Origin: Deferribacteres bacterium
GTDB taxonomy: Bacteria > Chrysiogenota > Deferribacteres > Deferribacterales > Geovibrionaceae
Direction: 5' to 3'
DNA length: 64,000 nucleotides
Assembly: GCA_023395255.1 (NCBI GenBank)
Contig: JAEWZN010000013.1
Coordinates: forward strand, 99,979-163,978
Shown here: one piece after another, positions 36,119 to 44,020 of the stretch
How positions within the stretch are numbered: the first letter of the stretch is position 1
Layout of the letters: each line of letters opens with the position of its first letter
Made by a program: the position numbers and the translations under genes
Notes under the pieces: model-generated
What the model saw: the letters and a program-made list of their open reading frames with translations, nothing else
Database searches by the model: none
What the model was told of the DNA's origin: nothing

Positions 36119-36573
36119 GCCTTAAAGACATAATAACCGAAGACATGAAAACATATATGAGAGAGAAAAAACAGATAGCTCTTGATACGGTGCGCATGCT
36201 CCGCTCTGAGATCAAAAATGTTGAGATCAACAACAGACCCGCAGGCGAGCTTGATGATGAAGGAGTGCTGAAGGTTATTGCCTCTGCCGTGAAAAAACGC
36301 AGGGACGCAGCCCAGCAGTACAAAGATGCCGGAAGACCTGAGCTTGCGGAGAAGGAAGAGCTTGAAATAACTTTCCTTGAAAAATATATGCCCGCTCAGA
36401 TGGGTGAGGAAGAGATAAGGAAAATAGTTGCGGAAGCCGCAGAAGGCGTTGACGTGAGCGATAAGAAAAACTTCGGCGCTGTGATGAAGAAAGTTATGGA
36501 AAAAACAAAGAACAAGGCGGATGGCAAGCTGGTTAATGAGCTTGTGAAGGCAGTGTTTGATGGAAATAACTGA
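36115..36573 (+). CDS. GatB/YqeY domain protein
   Basis: A 152-residue YqeY-type protein (KDIITEDMKTYMREKKQIALDTVRMLRSEIKN given as the region at about 4-35; EITFLEKYMPAQM; ADGKLVNELVK). It resembles the tRNA-binding tail domain of GatB, but a molecular role is not settled. The gene overlaps both its neighbours slightly, in a pduO-yqeY-cvpA-mutS2 run. Confidence 0.9.
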   Translation: MSLKDIITEDMKTYMREKKQIALDTVRMLRSEIKNVEINNRPAGELDDEGVLKVIASAVKKRRDAAQQYKDAGRPELAEKEELEITFLEKYMPAQMGEEEIRKIVAEAAEGVDVSDKKNFGAVMKKVMEKTKNKADGKLVNELVKAVFDGNN

Positions 36574-37267
36574 CATTGTACTGCTGATACTGATCGGCGC
36601 CTTTGCCGTGCGCGGGCTCATTAAGGGGCTTGTGCATGAGTTATTCGGCATAGGGGCGATAATAATCGGCTATATTACGGCTTATAAATATTCCCTGACG
36701 GTGGGAAGCCTTTTCAAATCTTTCGATTTATCGGAGAAATCCTTAAGCGCACTCGGATTTGTGATAGTTTTCATTGTTACATATCTGGTTGTGATGATAA
36801 TTGCAGTATTTATCGGCAAAATCATAAAGAATGTGTCCCTTTCTGATGTGAACAGGGGCGGCGGAATGGTATTCGGCGCTTTTAAGGCGGCTGTCATACT
36901 TTCCGTCATTCTCACGTCCTTTGTCTCCTTCATGCCGAAGGAGTCCGGGTTTGTGAAAACAACCGAAAAAGGCGCTGTCTCCGGCTTTCTTATAAAGCTT
37001 TCCCCCGTCATATATGACATTGTGAACAAGTTCGGCGGCTCGCATGTTAATCCTTTCCGCGAGGAGAAGATAGAGCTTGAGCCTGTTGATATTTTCGGCG
37101 GTGATCCGGGGCAGAAAGCCCTTGAAAAGGTTAAGGAATCTGCCGGAAACATCAGAGACGGGGCAGAGGAAAAATCCGGCGACATCATGGATAAAGTAAA
37201 AAACATGACCAGAGAGGAAAAAGACGCTCTGGCGGAGAAGCTCCTCGCACCCAAGGCCGATCAGTAA
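36560..37267 (+). CDS. CvpA family membrane protein
   Basis: A 235-residue protein with about four membrane segments in residues 1-140 (ITDIVLLILIGAFAVRGLIKGLVHELFG; FVIVFIVTYLVVMIIAVFIGKII; GMVFGAFKAAVILSVILTSFV) and a charged cytoplasmic tail. CvpA is tied to colicin V export and envelope stress in enterobacteria. Its place before mutS2 is a common arrangement. ATG 36560 is preceded by in-frame TTG; GAAGG fits the ATG. Confidence 0.85.
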   Translation: MEITDIVLLILIGAFAVRGLIKGLVHELFGIGAIIIGYITAYKYSLTVGSLFKSFDLSEKSLSALGFVIVFIVTYLVVMIIAVFIGKIIKNVSLSDVNRGGGMVFGAFKAAVILSVILTSFVSFMPKESGFVKTTEKGAVSGFLIKLSPVIYDIVNKFGGSHVNPFREEKIELEPVDIFGGDPGQKALEKVKESAGNIRDGAEEKSGDIMDKVKNMTREEKDALAEKLLAPKADQ

Positions 37268-37282
37268 ATTCGGTGAATTACT

Positions 37283-39568
37283 TTGACAGACTCCCATATT
37301 GAATCATTAGAGTTTCCTCTATTCAGGCAATATCTCAGAGGTTCCTTCGTATCAAGCCTTTCCGCTTCCGTGCTGGAAAAGCTTGAGCCTTTCGGCGACT
37401 GCGGAACAATAAAAATGCGTCAGGATGTTATGGAGGAGGCTTTAAGCCTTGTGAAATCCATAAACATCAGCATTCAGAGAGATGAAGACTATCTCGCGGT
37501 GTATCCGCGCATAAATGATCCCCTTGCTTTCTTTGAGCCGCAGGAACTGATGGAGATACGTAAGTTTCTGATGAGTGCCGCCGCCCTCAAGGCTTCGCTC
37601 ATTGACGCGGGCGCGTCGCACATGAAGGCATATCTCAGGGGGATGTCCGCACTGACAGATATTACCTCCGCAATAGGGGAAGTGCTGAACGATAAAGGCG
37701 ATATACGTGATGATGCCTCTGTCAGGCTGAAAGAGATCAGAAACGAGCTCCAGTCAGCCAGAAAGAAGATACATAACGCGCTCAACTCCGTTCTTTACAG
37801 CCTGAATGCGGAAAAATTCATTCAGGAACTTGTGATAACTGAGCGCAGCGGACGCTTCACTCTGCCCTGCAAAAGCAACTTCCGCCAGTATATAGACGGT
37901 ATAGTTCATGACCGCTCCGCCAGCGGACAGACTCTCTTTGTGGAACCGGAATCCACCGTTTCAATGAATAATACCCACCACGAGCTCAAGGCGGAGGAGC
38001 GTAAAGAGATTTTCCGCATTCTGAGCTCCATTATCCGCAGCATATATGAAAAACGCAGGGAGATACGCTCCACCACGGAAAACTACGGCGAAATGGCATT
38101 TCTGCTGGAAACTGCTCAGTTTTACAAGTCAAAGCCGCACTGCATGCCTGTTTTCGGAAGTGTGCTTGAGTTTGATCGTGTGCATCACCCCATAATCCTT
38201 CTTGAGAAGAAGGGCGAATCCGTACCCCTGAATATCAGGATGGAGAAAGGGGAGCAGATAGGTGTTATCTCAGGCCCCAACACAGGCGGTAAAACTGCGG
38301 CGCTCAAGTCTCTGGGGCTTAACCACATCATAGCCTCCTGCGGTCTGCCGCTGATGGGCAGATCTGCGAAGCTTTTCAGTGTTAAGAAGGTTCTGGCGGA
38401 TATTGGCGATCATCAGTCGCTGGTTATGGATCTCAGTACATTTTCATCCCACATGGTAAACATCAGGGATATAATAAACGCTGCTGATGAAAAAAGCCTT
38501 GTGCTGATGGATGAGCTGGGAACAGGCACTGAGCCGCGTGAGGGTGCGGCCATTGCTGTTGCCGTGTGTGAAAGCCTCGCTGAAAAAGGGGCAGTAACAT
38601 TTGTCACCACTCACTTTGCGGAGATAAAAAACTTTGCTCTTTCAAGGGCAGATTCAGCTATATTCGCCGTTGAGTTCGATTATAAAACCTTTGAGCCGAA
38701 GTACAGCCTCCAGAAAGGCGTGGCAGGCAAATCAGATCCGCTTGTTATTTCAAAAAGACTTGGGTTTCCGGAAGCTGTTGTAAAACGGGCGGAGGAACTC
38801 ATAGAGGAAGCGAAGAACTCCCTTGAGATTGGTATTGAGGAAGTGAACAGGCTCAAATCAGAGCTTATAAAAGAGAAAGAAACCTACCGCAGCCGCCGGC
38901 TTGAGCTTCTGGAGCGTCAGGCAGTATTCGAGGAGAAGGAAAAGGCGCTTAAGCAGAGGCTTGATAAAAAGGAAACTGAGCTTCTGGAAGAAGCAATGCG
39001 GCTTTTTGAGCGTGCAAAACGTCTCGCCGGGGAAAAGCAGGGCAAGATTGACAAAACAGAAGTCCTTGAAGGCATGGAGAAATCCGCGGAAAAGCTCAAA
39101 GAGCTTAAGAAAAAGTTGAAACCCGTGCGGGACATTCAGGAAGGTGACATCATCTTCCTTGATAAATATGAGAAAAGCGGCAGGATAACTGCAATAGAAG
39201 GCAGCACGGTTTCCCTTGATCTGGGTGGACTTAAGATAAAGATGAAGCGCGCGGACATCATAGGCAAAAAGCTCCAGGATGAGGAAAGGGTAAAAGATGT
39301 TAAGCTCACCACAGATGCCGCGCCCGCTGTGCGCAGGGAAATTCTTCTCGTAGGCAAAAGGGTTGAGGACGCAATTGATGAACTGGACAAGTTTATGGAT
39401 GAGTCCCTCTTAAGCGGGTTTGACAAAATATATATTGTCCACGGAAGAGGGACAGGGCAGCTCCGCCGCGGTCTGCACAACTACTTGCGCCATGACCGCA
39501 GAGTTAAAAGATATGCTGTGGCTTCAAACGAAGAGGGCGGACAGGCGGTAACAATCGCCGAGTTTTAA
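37283..39568 (+). CDS. mutS2: MutS2 endonuclease/ATPase
   Basis: A 761-residue MutS2. It lacks the MutS mismatch-recognition domain, has the ATPase with Walker A GPNTGGKTAALKSLG (about 335) and Walker B LVLMDELGTGTEPREGAAIA (about 405), a long coiled coil (about 510-620) and a C-terminal Smr nuclease domain with IYIVHGRGTGQLRRGL. MutS2 suppresses recombination and, in Bacillus, splits collided ribosomes. The start is TTG 37283 with a weak ribosome site. Its stop overlaps the stop of the convergent receiver gene by 4 nt. Confidence 0.94.
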   Translation: MTDSHIESLEFPLFRQYLRGSFVSSLSASVLEKLEPFGDCGTIKMRQDVMEEALSLVKSINISIQRDEDYLAVYPRINDPLAFFEPQELMEIRKFLMSAAALKASLIDAGASHMKAYLRGMSALTDITSAIGEVLNDKGDIRDDASVRLKEIRNELQSARKKIHNALNSVLYSLNAEKFIQELVITERSGRFTLPCKSNFRQYIDGIVHDRSASGQTLFVEPESTVSMNNTHHELKAEERKEIFRILSSIIRSIYEKRREIRSTTENYGEMAFLLETAQFYKSKPHCMPVFGSVLEFDRVHHPIILLEKKGESVPLNIRMEKGEQIGVISGPNTGGKTAALKSLGLNHIIASCGLPLMGRSAKLFSVKKVLADIGDHQSLVMDLSTFSSHMVNIRDIINAADEKSLVLMDELGTGTEPREGAAIAVAVCESLAEKGAVTFVTTHFAEIKNFALSRADSAIFAVEFDYKTFEPKYSLQKGVAGKSDPLVISKRLGFPEAVVKRAEELIEEAKNSLEIGIEEVNRLKSELIKEKETYRSRRLELLERQAVFEEKEKALKQRLDKKETELLEEAMRLFERAKRLAGEKQGKIDKTEVLEGMEKSAEKLKELKKKLKPVRDIQEGDIIFLDKYEKSGRITAIEGSTVSLDLGGLKIKMKRADIIGKKLQDEERVKDVKLTTDAAPAVRREILLVGKRVEDAIDELDKFMDESLLSGFDKIYIVHGRGTGQLRRGLHNYLRHDRRVKRYAVASNEEGGQAVTIAEF

Positions 39569-39960
39569 CAGCACCTGTTCTTTATCTTTACCGCCATTGA
39601 AGGGTGGTTAAGAAGAGCCTTCAGCATGCGCTCAAGGAGAAGCTTCGGTTTGAAATCCTCTCCGCCGATGTTTTTCTGGAGCATTTTATCGGCTCCGGTG
39701 GCGAAGAGAATATGAGGCATAACCCCGTCAAGTGAGTTTATAACGTTTTTCAGTTCCTCGTGTGTGATGAACTTGCAGTGCATATCCATTACTATAAGGT
39801 AGAAGTTTTCGCCGTCCTGATTCTTTTTCTCAAGGCAGTAGAAAACTTCTCCCTTGCAGTTTGCAGTGGCGGCTCCTATGCCTGCTTTTTCAAGCTCAGC
39901 CTTTACTGTGTCGGTAAAGGGTTTTTCATCATCTATCAAAAGAACGTCATATGCTTTCAT
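39565..39960 (-). CDS. single-domain response regulator-like protein
   Basis: A 131-residue stand-alone receiver domain. VLLIDDEKPF supplies the acidic pair and YLIVMDMHC the phospho-acceptor Asp; the switch Thr falls in LFATGADK and a Lys follows in DFKPKLLLE. The region after the Asp (MHCKFITHEELKN) departs from standard receivers, and it ends in Cys-Cys. The ATG at 39960 is supported by a GGGAGG-like site; a longer frame reads upstream without support. The partner kinase is unknown. Confidence 0.75.
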   Translation of the reverse strand: MKAYDVLLIDDEKPFTDTVKAELEKAGIGAATANCKGEVFYCLEKKNQDGENFYLIVMDMHCKFITHEELKNVINSLDGVMPHILFATGADKMLQKNIGGEDFKPKLLLERMLKALLNHPSMAVKIKNRCC

Positions 39961-40141
39961 ATTATGCCTCCCGGAAAAAGCAGCACCGCCTGGAATGCGG
40001 TAAAAAAAGTATCTCAACTGTGTACGCGCATATTCTCATATTTTATGAAACAATGGAAGTGAGATTTCACATTTTTATTTAGCTGACATATGTTTTGAGC
40101 ATATTTGCTCTTATTGTTTTATATTATACCCATGATAATGG

Positions 40142-40170
40142 TTGACAATTGTCCATGTTTTAAATATACC
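40142..40170 (+). promoter_or_regulatory. promoter of the XRE-cupin gene with palindromic operator
   Basis: TTGACA (40142-40147), 17-nt spacer, TATACC (40165-40170). The perfect palindrome GACAATTGTC (40144-40153) covers the -35 end, a likely autoregulatory site. Confidence 0.6.
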
Positions 40171-40210
40171 TTAACAAAAGTTGATTAAATTAAACGAGCA
40201 AAGGTGGGAG

Positions 40211-40804
40211 ATGTCAGAACATGTCATTAAAATCGGCGAGAGAGTCAGAAAGATAAGGAACCAGCGAGGCCTAACCCTACAGGATGTGGCTTCATTCACA
40301 GGTTTCTCCAAAGCGCTTATCTCTCAGATAGAAAACAATGTTGTCACCCCTCCCATAAACACTCTCTCAAAAATAGCAAAAGTTCTGAATGTGAAAATGA
40401 CCTACTTCTTTGAAGAAGAGATAGATTACAACGACTACCATATTGTGAAAAGAAACGACCGCAAGCTTATCTTCCGCGAAGGTGTAAAGCACGGCTATAT
40501 TTATGAAGAACTCGCCAAGGTGCGGGGATTCGAAAACCTTGAAATATATATGGTCACTATAAAGGAATCCGGAAGCGATAAAAAACTCTTCAATCACGAA
40601 GGTTACGAGTACATATATCTGAAACGGGGTAAGATTAACCTGTATCTGAATAACGAAGTCATCGAAGTAGAAGAGGGCGACTCCATCGCTTTTAATTCGC
40701 GCATCCCCCATTATCTTGAATGTCCCCATGGTGAAGCAAAGGTGATCGGCATTCTCCTCAAAACAGAAGGTCTGAAAGAACACCTCGAAAAACAGGAGAA
40801 ATAA
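40211..40804 (+). CDS. XRE-family regulator with C-terminal cupin domain
   Basis: A 197-residue DNA-binding protein. The helix-turn-helix spans about 10-65 (VRKIRNQRGLTLQDVASFTGFSKALISQIENN) and a small cupin domain about 115-185 (NHEGYEYIYLKRGKINLYLNNEVIEVEEGDSIAFNSRIPHYLEC region). Such regulators sense small molecules through the cupin. ATG 40211 with AAGGTGGGAG is preferred to an upstream in-frame ATG at 40181. The hydrogenase operon lies 800 nt downstream; regulation of it is only a possibility. Confidence 0.88.
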   Translation: MSEHVIKIGERVRKIRNQRGLTLQDVASFTGFSKALISQIENNVVTPPINTLSKIAKVLNVKMTYFFEEEIDYNDYHIVKRNDRKLIFREGVKHGYIYEELAKVRGFENLEIYMVTIKESGSDKKLFNHEGYEYIYLKRGKINLYLNNEVIEVEEGDSIAFNSRIPHYLECPHGEAKVIGILLKTEGLKEHLEKQEK

Positions 40805-40828
40805 CCGCCTGTTTTGATAACATCAAAC

Positions 40829-40914
40829 TGTACATCCTGCCAGCTTTATGTACACGCTCGCGCCGCGGTAAACACGGCTTCGCTCCGCACGGCGCAGTCC
40901 CATCCGTGGGACTG
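40829..40914 (-). repeat. three-hairpin repeat R3, copy after the XRE-cupin gene
   Basis: Read on the minus strand: hairpin 1 CAGTCCC-acggat-GGGACTG, linker CGCCGTGCGGAGCGAAG, hairpin 2 CCGTG...CGCGG, linker CGCGAGCGTGT, hairpin 3 TGTACAT...ATGTACA. It begins 24 nt after the stop of the upstream gene but in opposite orientation to the other two full copies. Confidence 0.8.
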
Positions 40915-40952
40915 TTCTGGTCATTGCAAATCATAGTTTCACTGTATTATCA

Positions 40953-41032
40953 GAGACTGCTTCGTCGCTTCTGCTCCTCGCAGTGACGTAATTTACTGTC
41001 ATTGCGAACCCTGAAAGGGTGAAGCAATCTCT
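40953..41032. repeat. dispersed palindromic repeat R2, second full copy
   Basis: GAGACTGCTTC...CGCAGTGAC, a short centre, then GTCATTGCGAACC...GTGAAGCAATCTC. It matches the arrangement at 11455-11526. Confidence 0.75.
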
Positions 41033-41044
41033 GTCTTGCCTCTT

Positions 41045-41107
41045 CAAAAACTACATCCTTTGTTTTTTCCGCACACGCTCGCACCGCTTAAAAAACGGCT
41101 TCGCTTC
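41045..41107 (-). repeat. truncated R3 repeat
   Basis: Hairpin 3 (CAAAAAC...GTTTTTT), the GCGAGCGTGT linker and a degenerate hairpin 2 are present, but the conserved linker is cut after AGCGAAG and hairpin 1 is missing; an R1 repeat begins at the break. Confidence 0.65.
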
Positions 41108-41159
41108 ATAGTGACGTAATAATACGTCATTCTGAGGCTTTAGCCGAAGAATCTCTCAT
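41108..41159. repeat. dispersed repeat R1, second copy
   Basis: Contains ACGTCATTCTGAG...GCCGAAGAATCTC, the core of the repeat at 11363-11434. From 41160 to the hydrogenase start the sequence is AT-rich and holds only the promoter candidate and two GTCTGAA direct repeats (41370 and 41400). Confidence 0.65.
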
Positions 41160-41504
41160 CTGATAGTACTAAAGAATACCTGTTAGTTTGTACCACCTTC
41201 ATCCGCACATCATGGGAGCCTACGGCTCGCGCTTTTTGATCATATTCTCATGTTATCAGGTATTCAAAACAACATATGCTTTTGTTTTATGCACAAAATA
41301 TACTAAAAAATAAGTATAACGCTTTTATAAGTTTTTTACCTTGATTATCAGCTAAACATAACTTTAAAAGTCTGAATTATTAGTACACATCCTATAAGTG
41401 TCTGAAACTGCACATTATATTTTCAAGGTATGATGGTCAGTCCATTTTTCATATTTAAACATTGTTTTATCAAATAGCCGCTATAAGAATCTGTAATATA
41501 TCTA

Positions 41505-41534
41505 TTGACAGAGGTTTTTGGATTTTGTTAGATT
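41505..41534 (+). promoter_or_regulatory. candidate promoter of the hydrogenase-chemoreceptor operon
   Basis: TTGACA (41505-41510), 18-nt spacer, TAGATT (41529-41534). About 75 nt of leader precede the start at 41609. Confidence 0.5.
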
Positions 41535-41608
41535 TCGTTCAAATTTTTATTAATTAAAATAAAATAACGTTCATCATTTATTGATGATCTGAAATACAAG
41601 GGGGATTG

Positions 41609-43051
41609 ATGGCCCGTATTTTATCTGTAGACCCTGTTTCCAGAATAGAGGGGCACCTCAAAATCGAAACTGAAATTGATTCGGGTGTGGTTACCCGTGC
41701 ACGTGTAGCGGGGAATATGTACAGAGGGTTCGAGAGAATGCTTCTGGGAAGACACCCTGTGGATTCTGCCAGAATAGCCCAGAGAATATGCGGTGTGTGC
41801 CACGAGGTTCACGGAGTCTCTTCCGTTATGGCTCTCGAAGAAATTTACAAAGTCACTCCGCCTGCAAACGGGCTTGTTCTGAGAGATATGATTCTTGGGC
41901 TTCATATAGTCACTGATCATCTGCTTCATTTTTATAATCTTTGCCTTCCCGATTATGCTGATTTTTCTGTGGCAGCGGCCTACAGCGGCAGCGACACCCG
42001 CCTGAAAGACATATCGGCGTGGATAAGAAACTCCGGCACAGGCTTCATCGGCGGTGTAGCGGAAGGGGACTACATAAGGGATAAGGACGCGGTATACAGG
42101 CTGGTGCTTCATTATTTTGAGGCGCTGAAAATACGCAGTGAGGCGGCTTCAGGGCTTGCTCTTCTCGGCGGCAAGGTTCCGTTTATCCATGCGCTCCTTC
42201 CCGGCGGCATAACCACGGAGATAACCGCGGACACTTTGATGAAGTATTACCATGTACTTGAAAAGACGGCTGATTTTGTGAATAACTCATTCCTGCCCGA
42301 TGCTCTGGAGATTGCCCGCCGCTATCCGCAGTATTTCAAAATAGGCGAGACATACAACACATTCTACGCTCATTCATCCTTTAAAGACTCCAAAGGTACA
42401 AACCTCTTTAACGCAGGAGTGATAATAAACGGCGAGCGGAAAAACTTTGACTATTCAAAGGTTAAGGAGCTTCTGAGCGCCTCATTCTATGACAATTCCG
42501 GCAGACCCGATGAAAACAGACAGGGCGCATACAGTTGGATAAAAGCGCCGAGATATGAAGGTTTTCCTCTTGAGGTGGGGCCTGTGGCGAGGTTTGCCGT
42601 GAATAATGATGCTGGCTTTAAATCTCTCCTCGGAAGATTCGGCAGTACAAATATCACCTCATCGACCATGTCCAGAATACTGGCAAGGGCTTATGAATCA
42701 GTTAGGCTCTGTAATTATCTTTTTGAGCGCTCTGAGGATTTCAGGCTGGACGAACCCACCATACGTCCGGTTGACCTTCAGGCTCCGGTAACAGGGCAGG
42801 GTGTAGGCTTTTCCGTTGCGGCCAGAGGCGCACTTGTGCATCACATAACGGCGGAAAAGGGTAAGGTCACCGACTATAAAATGATTGTTCCCTCCACATG
42901 GAACTTCGGTCCCGCGGCAGACGGCAAAGCCGGGGTGGTTGAAAAAGCAATAACAGGAACCCCCGTGCGCTTTGGCGGTGAGGGCGGTTCCGTAGAAGTG
43001 GGCAGAGTTGTACGCAGTTTCGACCCCTGCACAGCCTGCTCAGTGCATTAG
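41609..43051 (+). CDS. [NiFe] hydrogenase large subunit, no C-terminal extension
   Basis: A 480-residue catalytic subunit. VDPVSRIEGHLKIE near the N terminus, the first ligand motif RICGVCHEVH (C61, C64) and the last one DPCTACSVH (C474, C477) identify the Ni-Fe site that splits or makes H2. The protein stops directly after the final His; most exported hydrogenases carry a further peptide of about 15 residues removed by a maturation protease. The last ligands are TGC codons, so it is not a selenocysteine enzyme. AAGGGGG precedes ATG 41609. Large before small subunit order is less usual. No hyp, protease or cytochrome b genes lie in the window. Subgroup assignment needs a tree. Confidence 0.95.
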   Translation: MARILSVDPVSRIEGHLKIETEIDSGVVTRARVAGNMYRGFERMLLGRHPVDSARIAQRICGVCHEVHGVSSVMALEEIYKVTPPANGLVLRDMILGLHIVTDHLLHFYNLCLPDYADFSVAAAYSGSDTRLKDISAWIRNSGTGFIGGVAEGDYIRDKDAVYRLVLHYFEALKIRSEAASGLALLGGKVPFIHALLPGGITTEITADTLMKYYHVLEKTADFVNNSFLPDALEIARRYPQYFKIGETYNTFYAHSSFKDSKGTNLFNAGVIINGERKNFDYSKVKELLSASFYDNSGRPDENRQGAYSWIKAPRYEGFPLEVGPVARFAVNNDAGFKSLLGRFGSTNITSSTMSRILARAYESVRLCNYLFERSEDFRLDEPTIRPVDLQAPVTGQGVGFSVAARGALVHHITAEKGKVTDYKMIVPSTWNFGPAADGKAGVVEKAITGTPVRFGGEGGSVEVGRVVRSFDPCTACSVH

Positions 43052-43060
43052 GGTGCTTTG

Positions 43061-44020
43061 ATGTTAAGCAGAAGAGACTTTCTCAAAAAATGCAGAGATA
43101 TATCGGTAGTGGCTTTCGGCGCGGACATATTCAGCGCGGAGATAGCCGAAGGGTTCATGAAAATAGCCGCATCGGACAGACCTCTGGTTTCCTTTATACA
43201 GGGGCAGAGCTGTACAGGCTGTTCAATCTCCCTGACATACGGCAATGAGACAAACTTTATAGATTTCATAATGAAGCTGATAAGACTTCAGGTTCATCCC
43301 AACCTCTCTTTCAGTCAGGGTGAAAGCTATCTGAAAATGCTGGATTCCGTGTCTGCTAAAGGCGGTCACGTTCTCGTGGTTGAGGGCAGTATTCCGGTTA
43401 AGATGAAAAAGGCCTGTATGCTGGGTGAGCACACTCTTTATGATGAGCTCAAAAAGCATATGGAAAAAGCATCGGCAATTATCGCCTGCGGCTCATGCTC
43501 ATGCTTTGGCGGAATACCCGCCTCCGGAATGAACGAGACCGGCGCTGTTTCGGTTGAAAAGTATATGAGCATGGTCGGTATTAAAAAGCCTGTTATAAAA
43601 ATTCCCGGCTGCCCCATCCAGCCTGACAGGTTCATGGGGACTGTGGCCTACTTGATAGCAACAGGCAAGCTTCCTGCAATGAAGGACGGCATACCGACTC
43701 TCTATTTCGGTGAACTGATACACAACAACTGCACCAGATTTCAGTATTTCTCGCAGGATATATATCTGGATGACTACAACAAGGACAAACATTCCTGCCT
43801 GCTGAAAAAGGGGTGCAGAGGAACCGTGACAAAAGCGGACTGCCCCACAAGGCGCTGGAACGGCAGTGTCAATGTCTGCGTGGAGAGCAATGCTCCCTGC
43901 ATAGGCTGTGTTAATGAAAAATGGCCTTTTACATCTGACATATACATAGAAGCAAAAAATGTTGAGGATGTTCCGTGGAGCGACTTTAAAAAGTACTCCG
44001 AGAAGAGGGGACGCAAATGA
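43061..44020 (+). CDS. [NiFe] hydrogenase small subunit with Tat signal
   Basis: A 319-residue electron-transfer subunit. The twin-arginine motif SRRDFLK at residues 3-9 marks Tat export of the folded complex to the periplasm. Proximal cluster ligands are in GQSCTGCS (C51, C54), CGSCSCFGG and IPGCPIQP; distal ligands in [13 protein letters not shown]; the medial cluster in [13 protein letters not shown] and PCIGC. No C-terminal membrane helix is evident, so it is not anchored through this subunit. It starts 9 nt after the large subunit and overlaps the chemoreceptor gene by 4 nt (ATGA), which implies linked synthesis. Confidence 0.95.
   Translation: MLSRRDFLKKCRDISVVAFGADIFSAEIAEGFMKIAASDRPLVSFIQGQSCTGCSISLTYGNETNFIDFIMKLIRLQVHPNLSFSQGESYLKMLDSVSAKGGHVLVVEGSIPVKMKKACMLGEHTLYDELKKHMEKASAIIACGSCSCFGGIPASGMNETGAVSVEKYMSMVGIKKPVIKIPGCPIQPDRFMGTVAYLIATGKLPAMKDGIPTLYFGELIHNNCTRFQYFSQDIYLDDYNKDKHSCLLKKGCRGTVTKADCPTRRWNGSVNVCVESNAPCIGCVNEKWPFTSDIYIEAKNVEDVPWSDFKKYSEKRGRK

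Noticed and set aside
40829..41160. CRISPR array in the repeat-rich gap
   Set aside because: Units belong to different families, spacing is irregular, and no cas genes are near.
41161..41600. Sigma-54 promoter before the hydrogenase operon
   Set aside because: No GG-N10-GC element with correct spacing; a sigma-70-like TTGACA-N18-TAGATT fits better.
43020..43051. Selenocysteine at the last hydrogenase ligand
   Set aside because: Both cysteines are TGC; there is no TGA at this place and no SECIS-like hairpin was seen after it.
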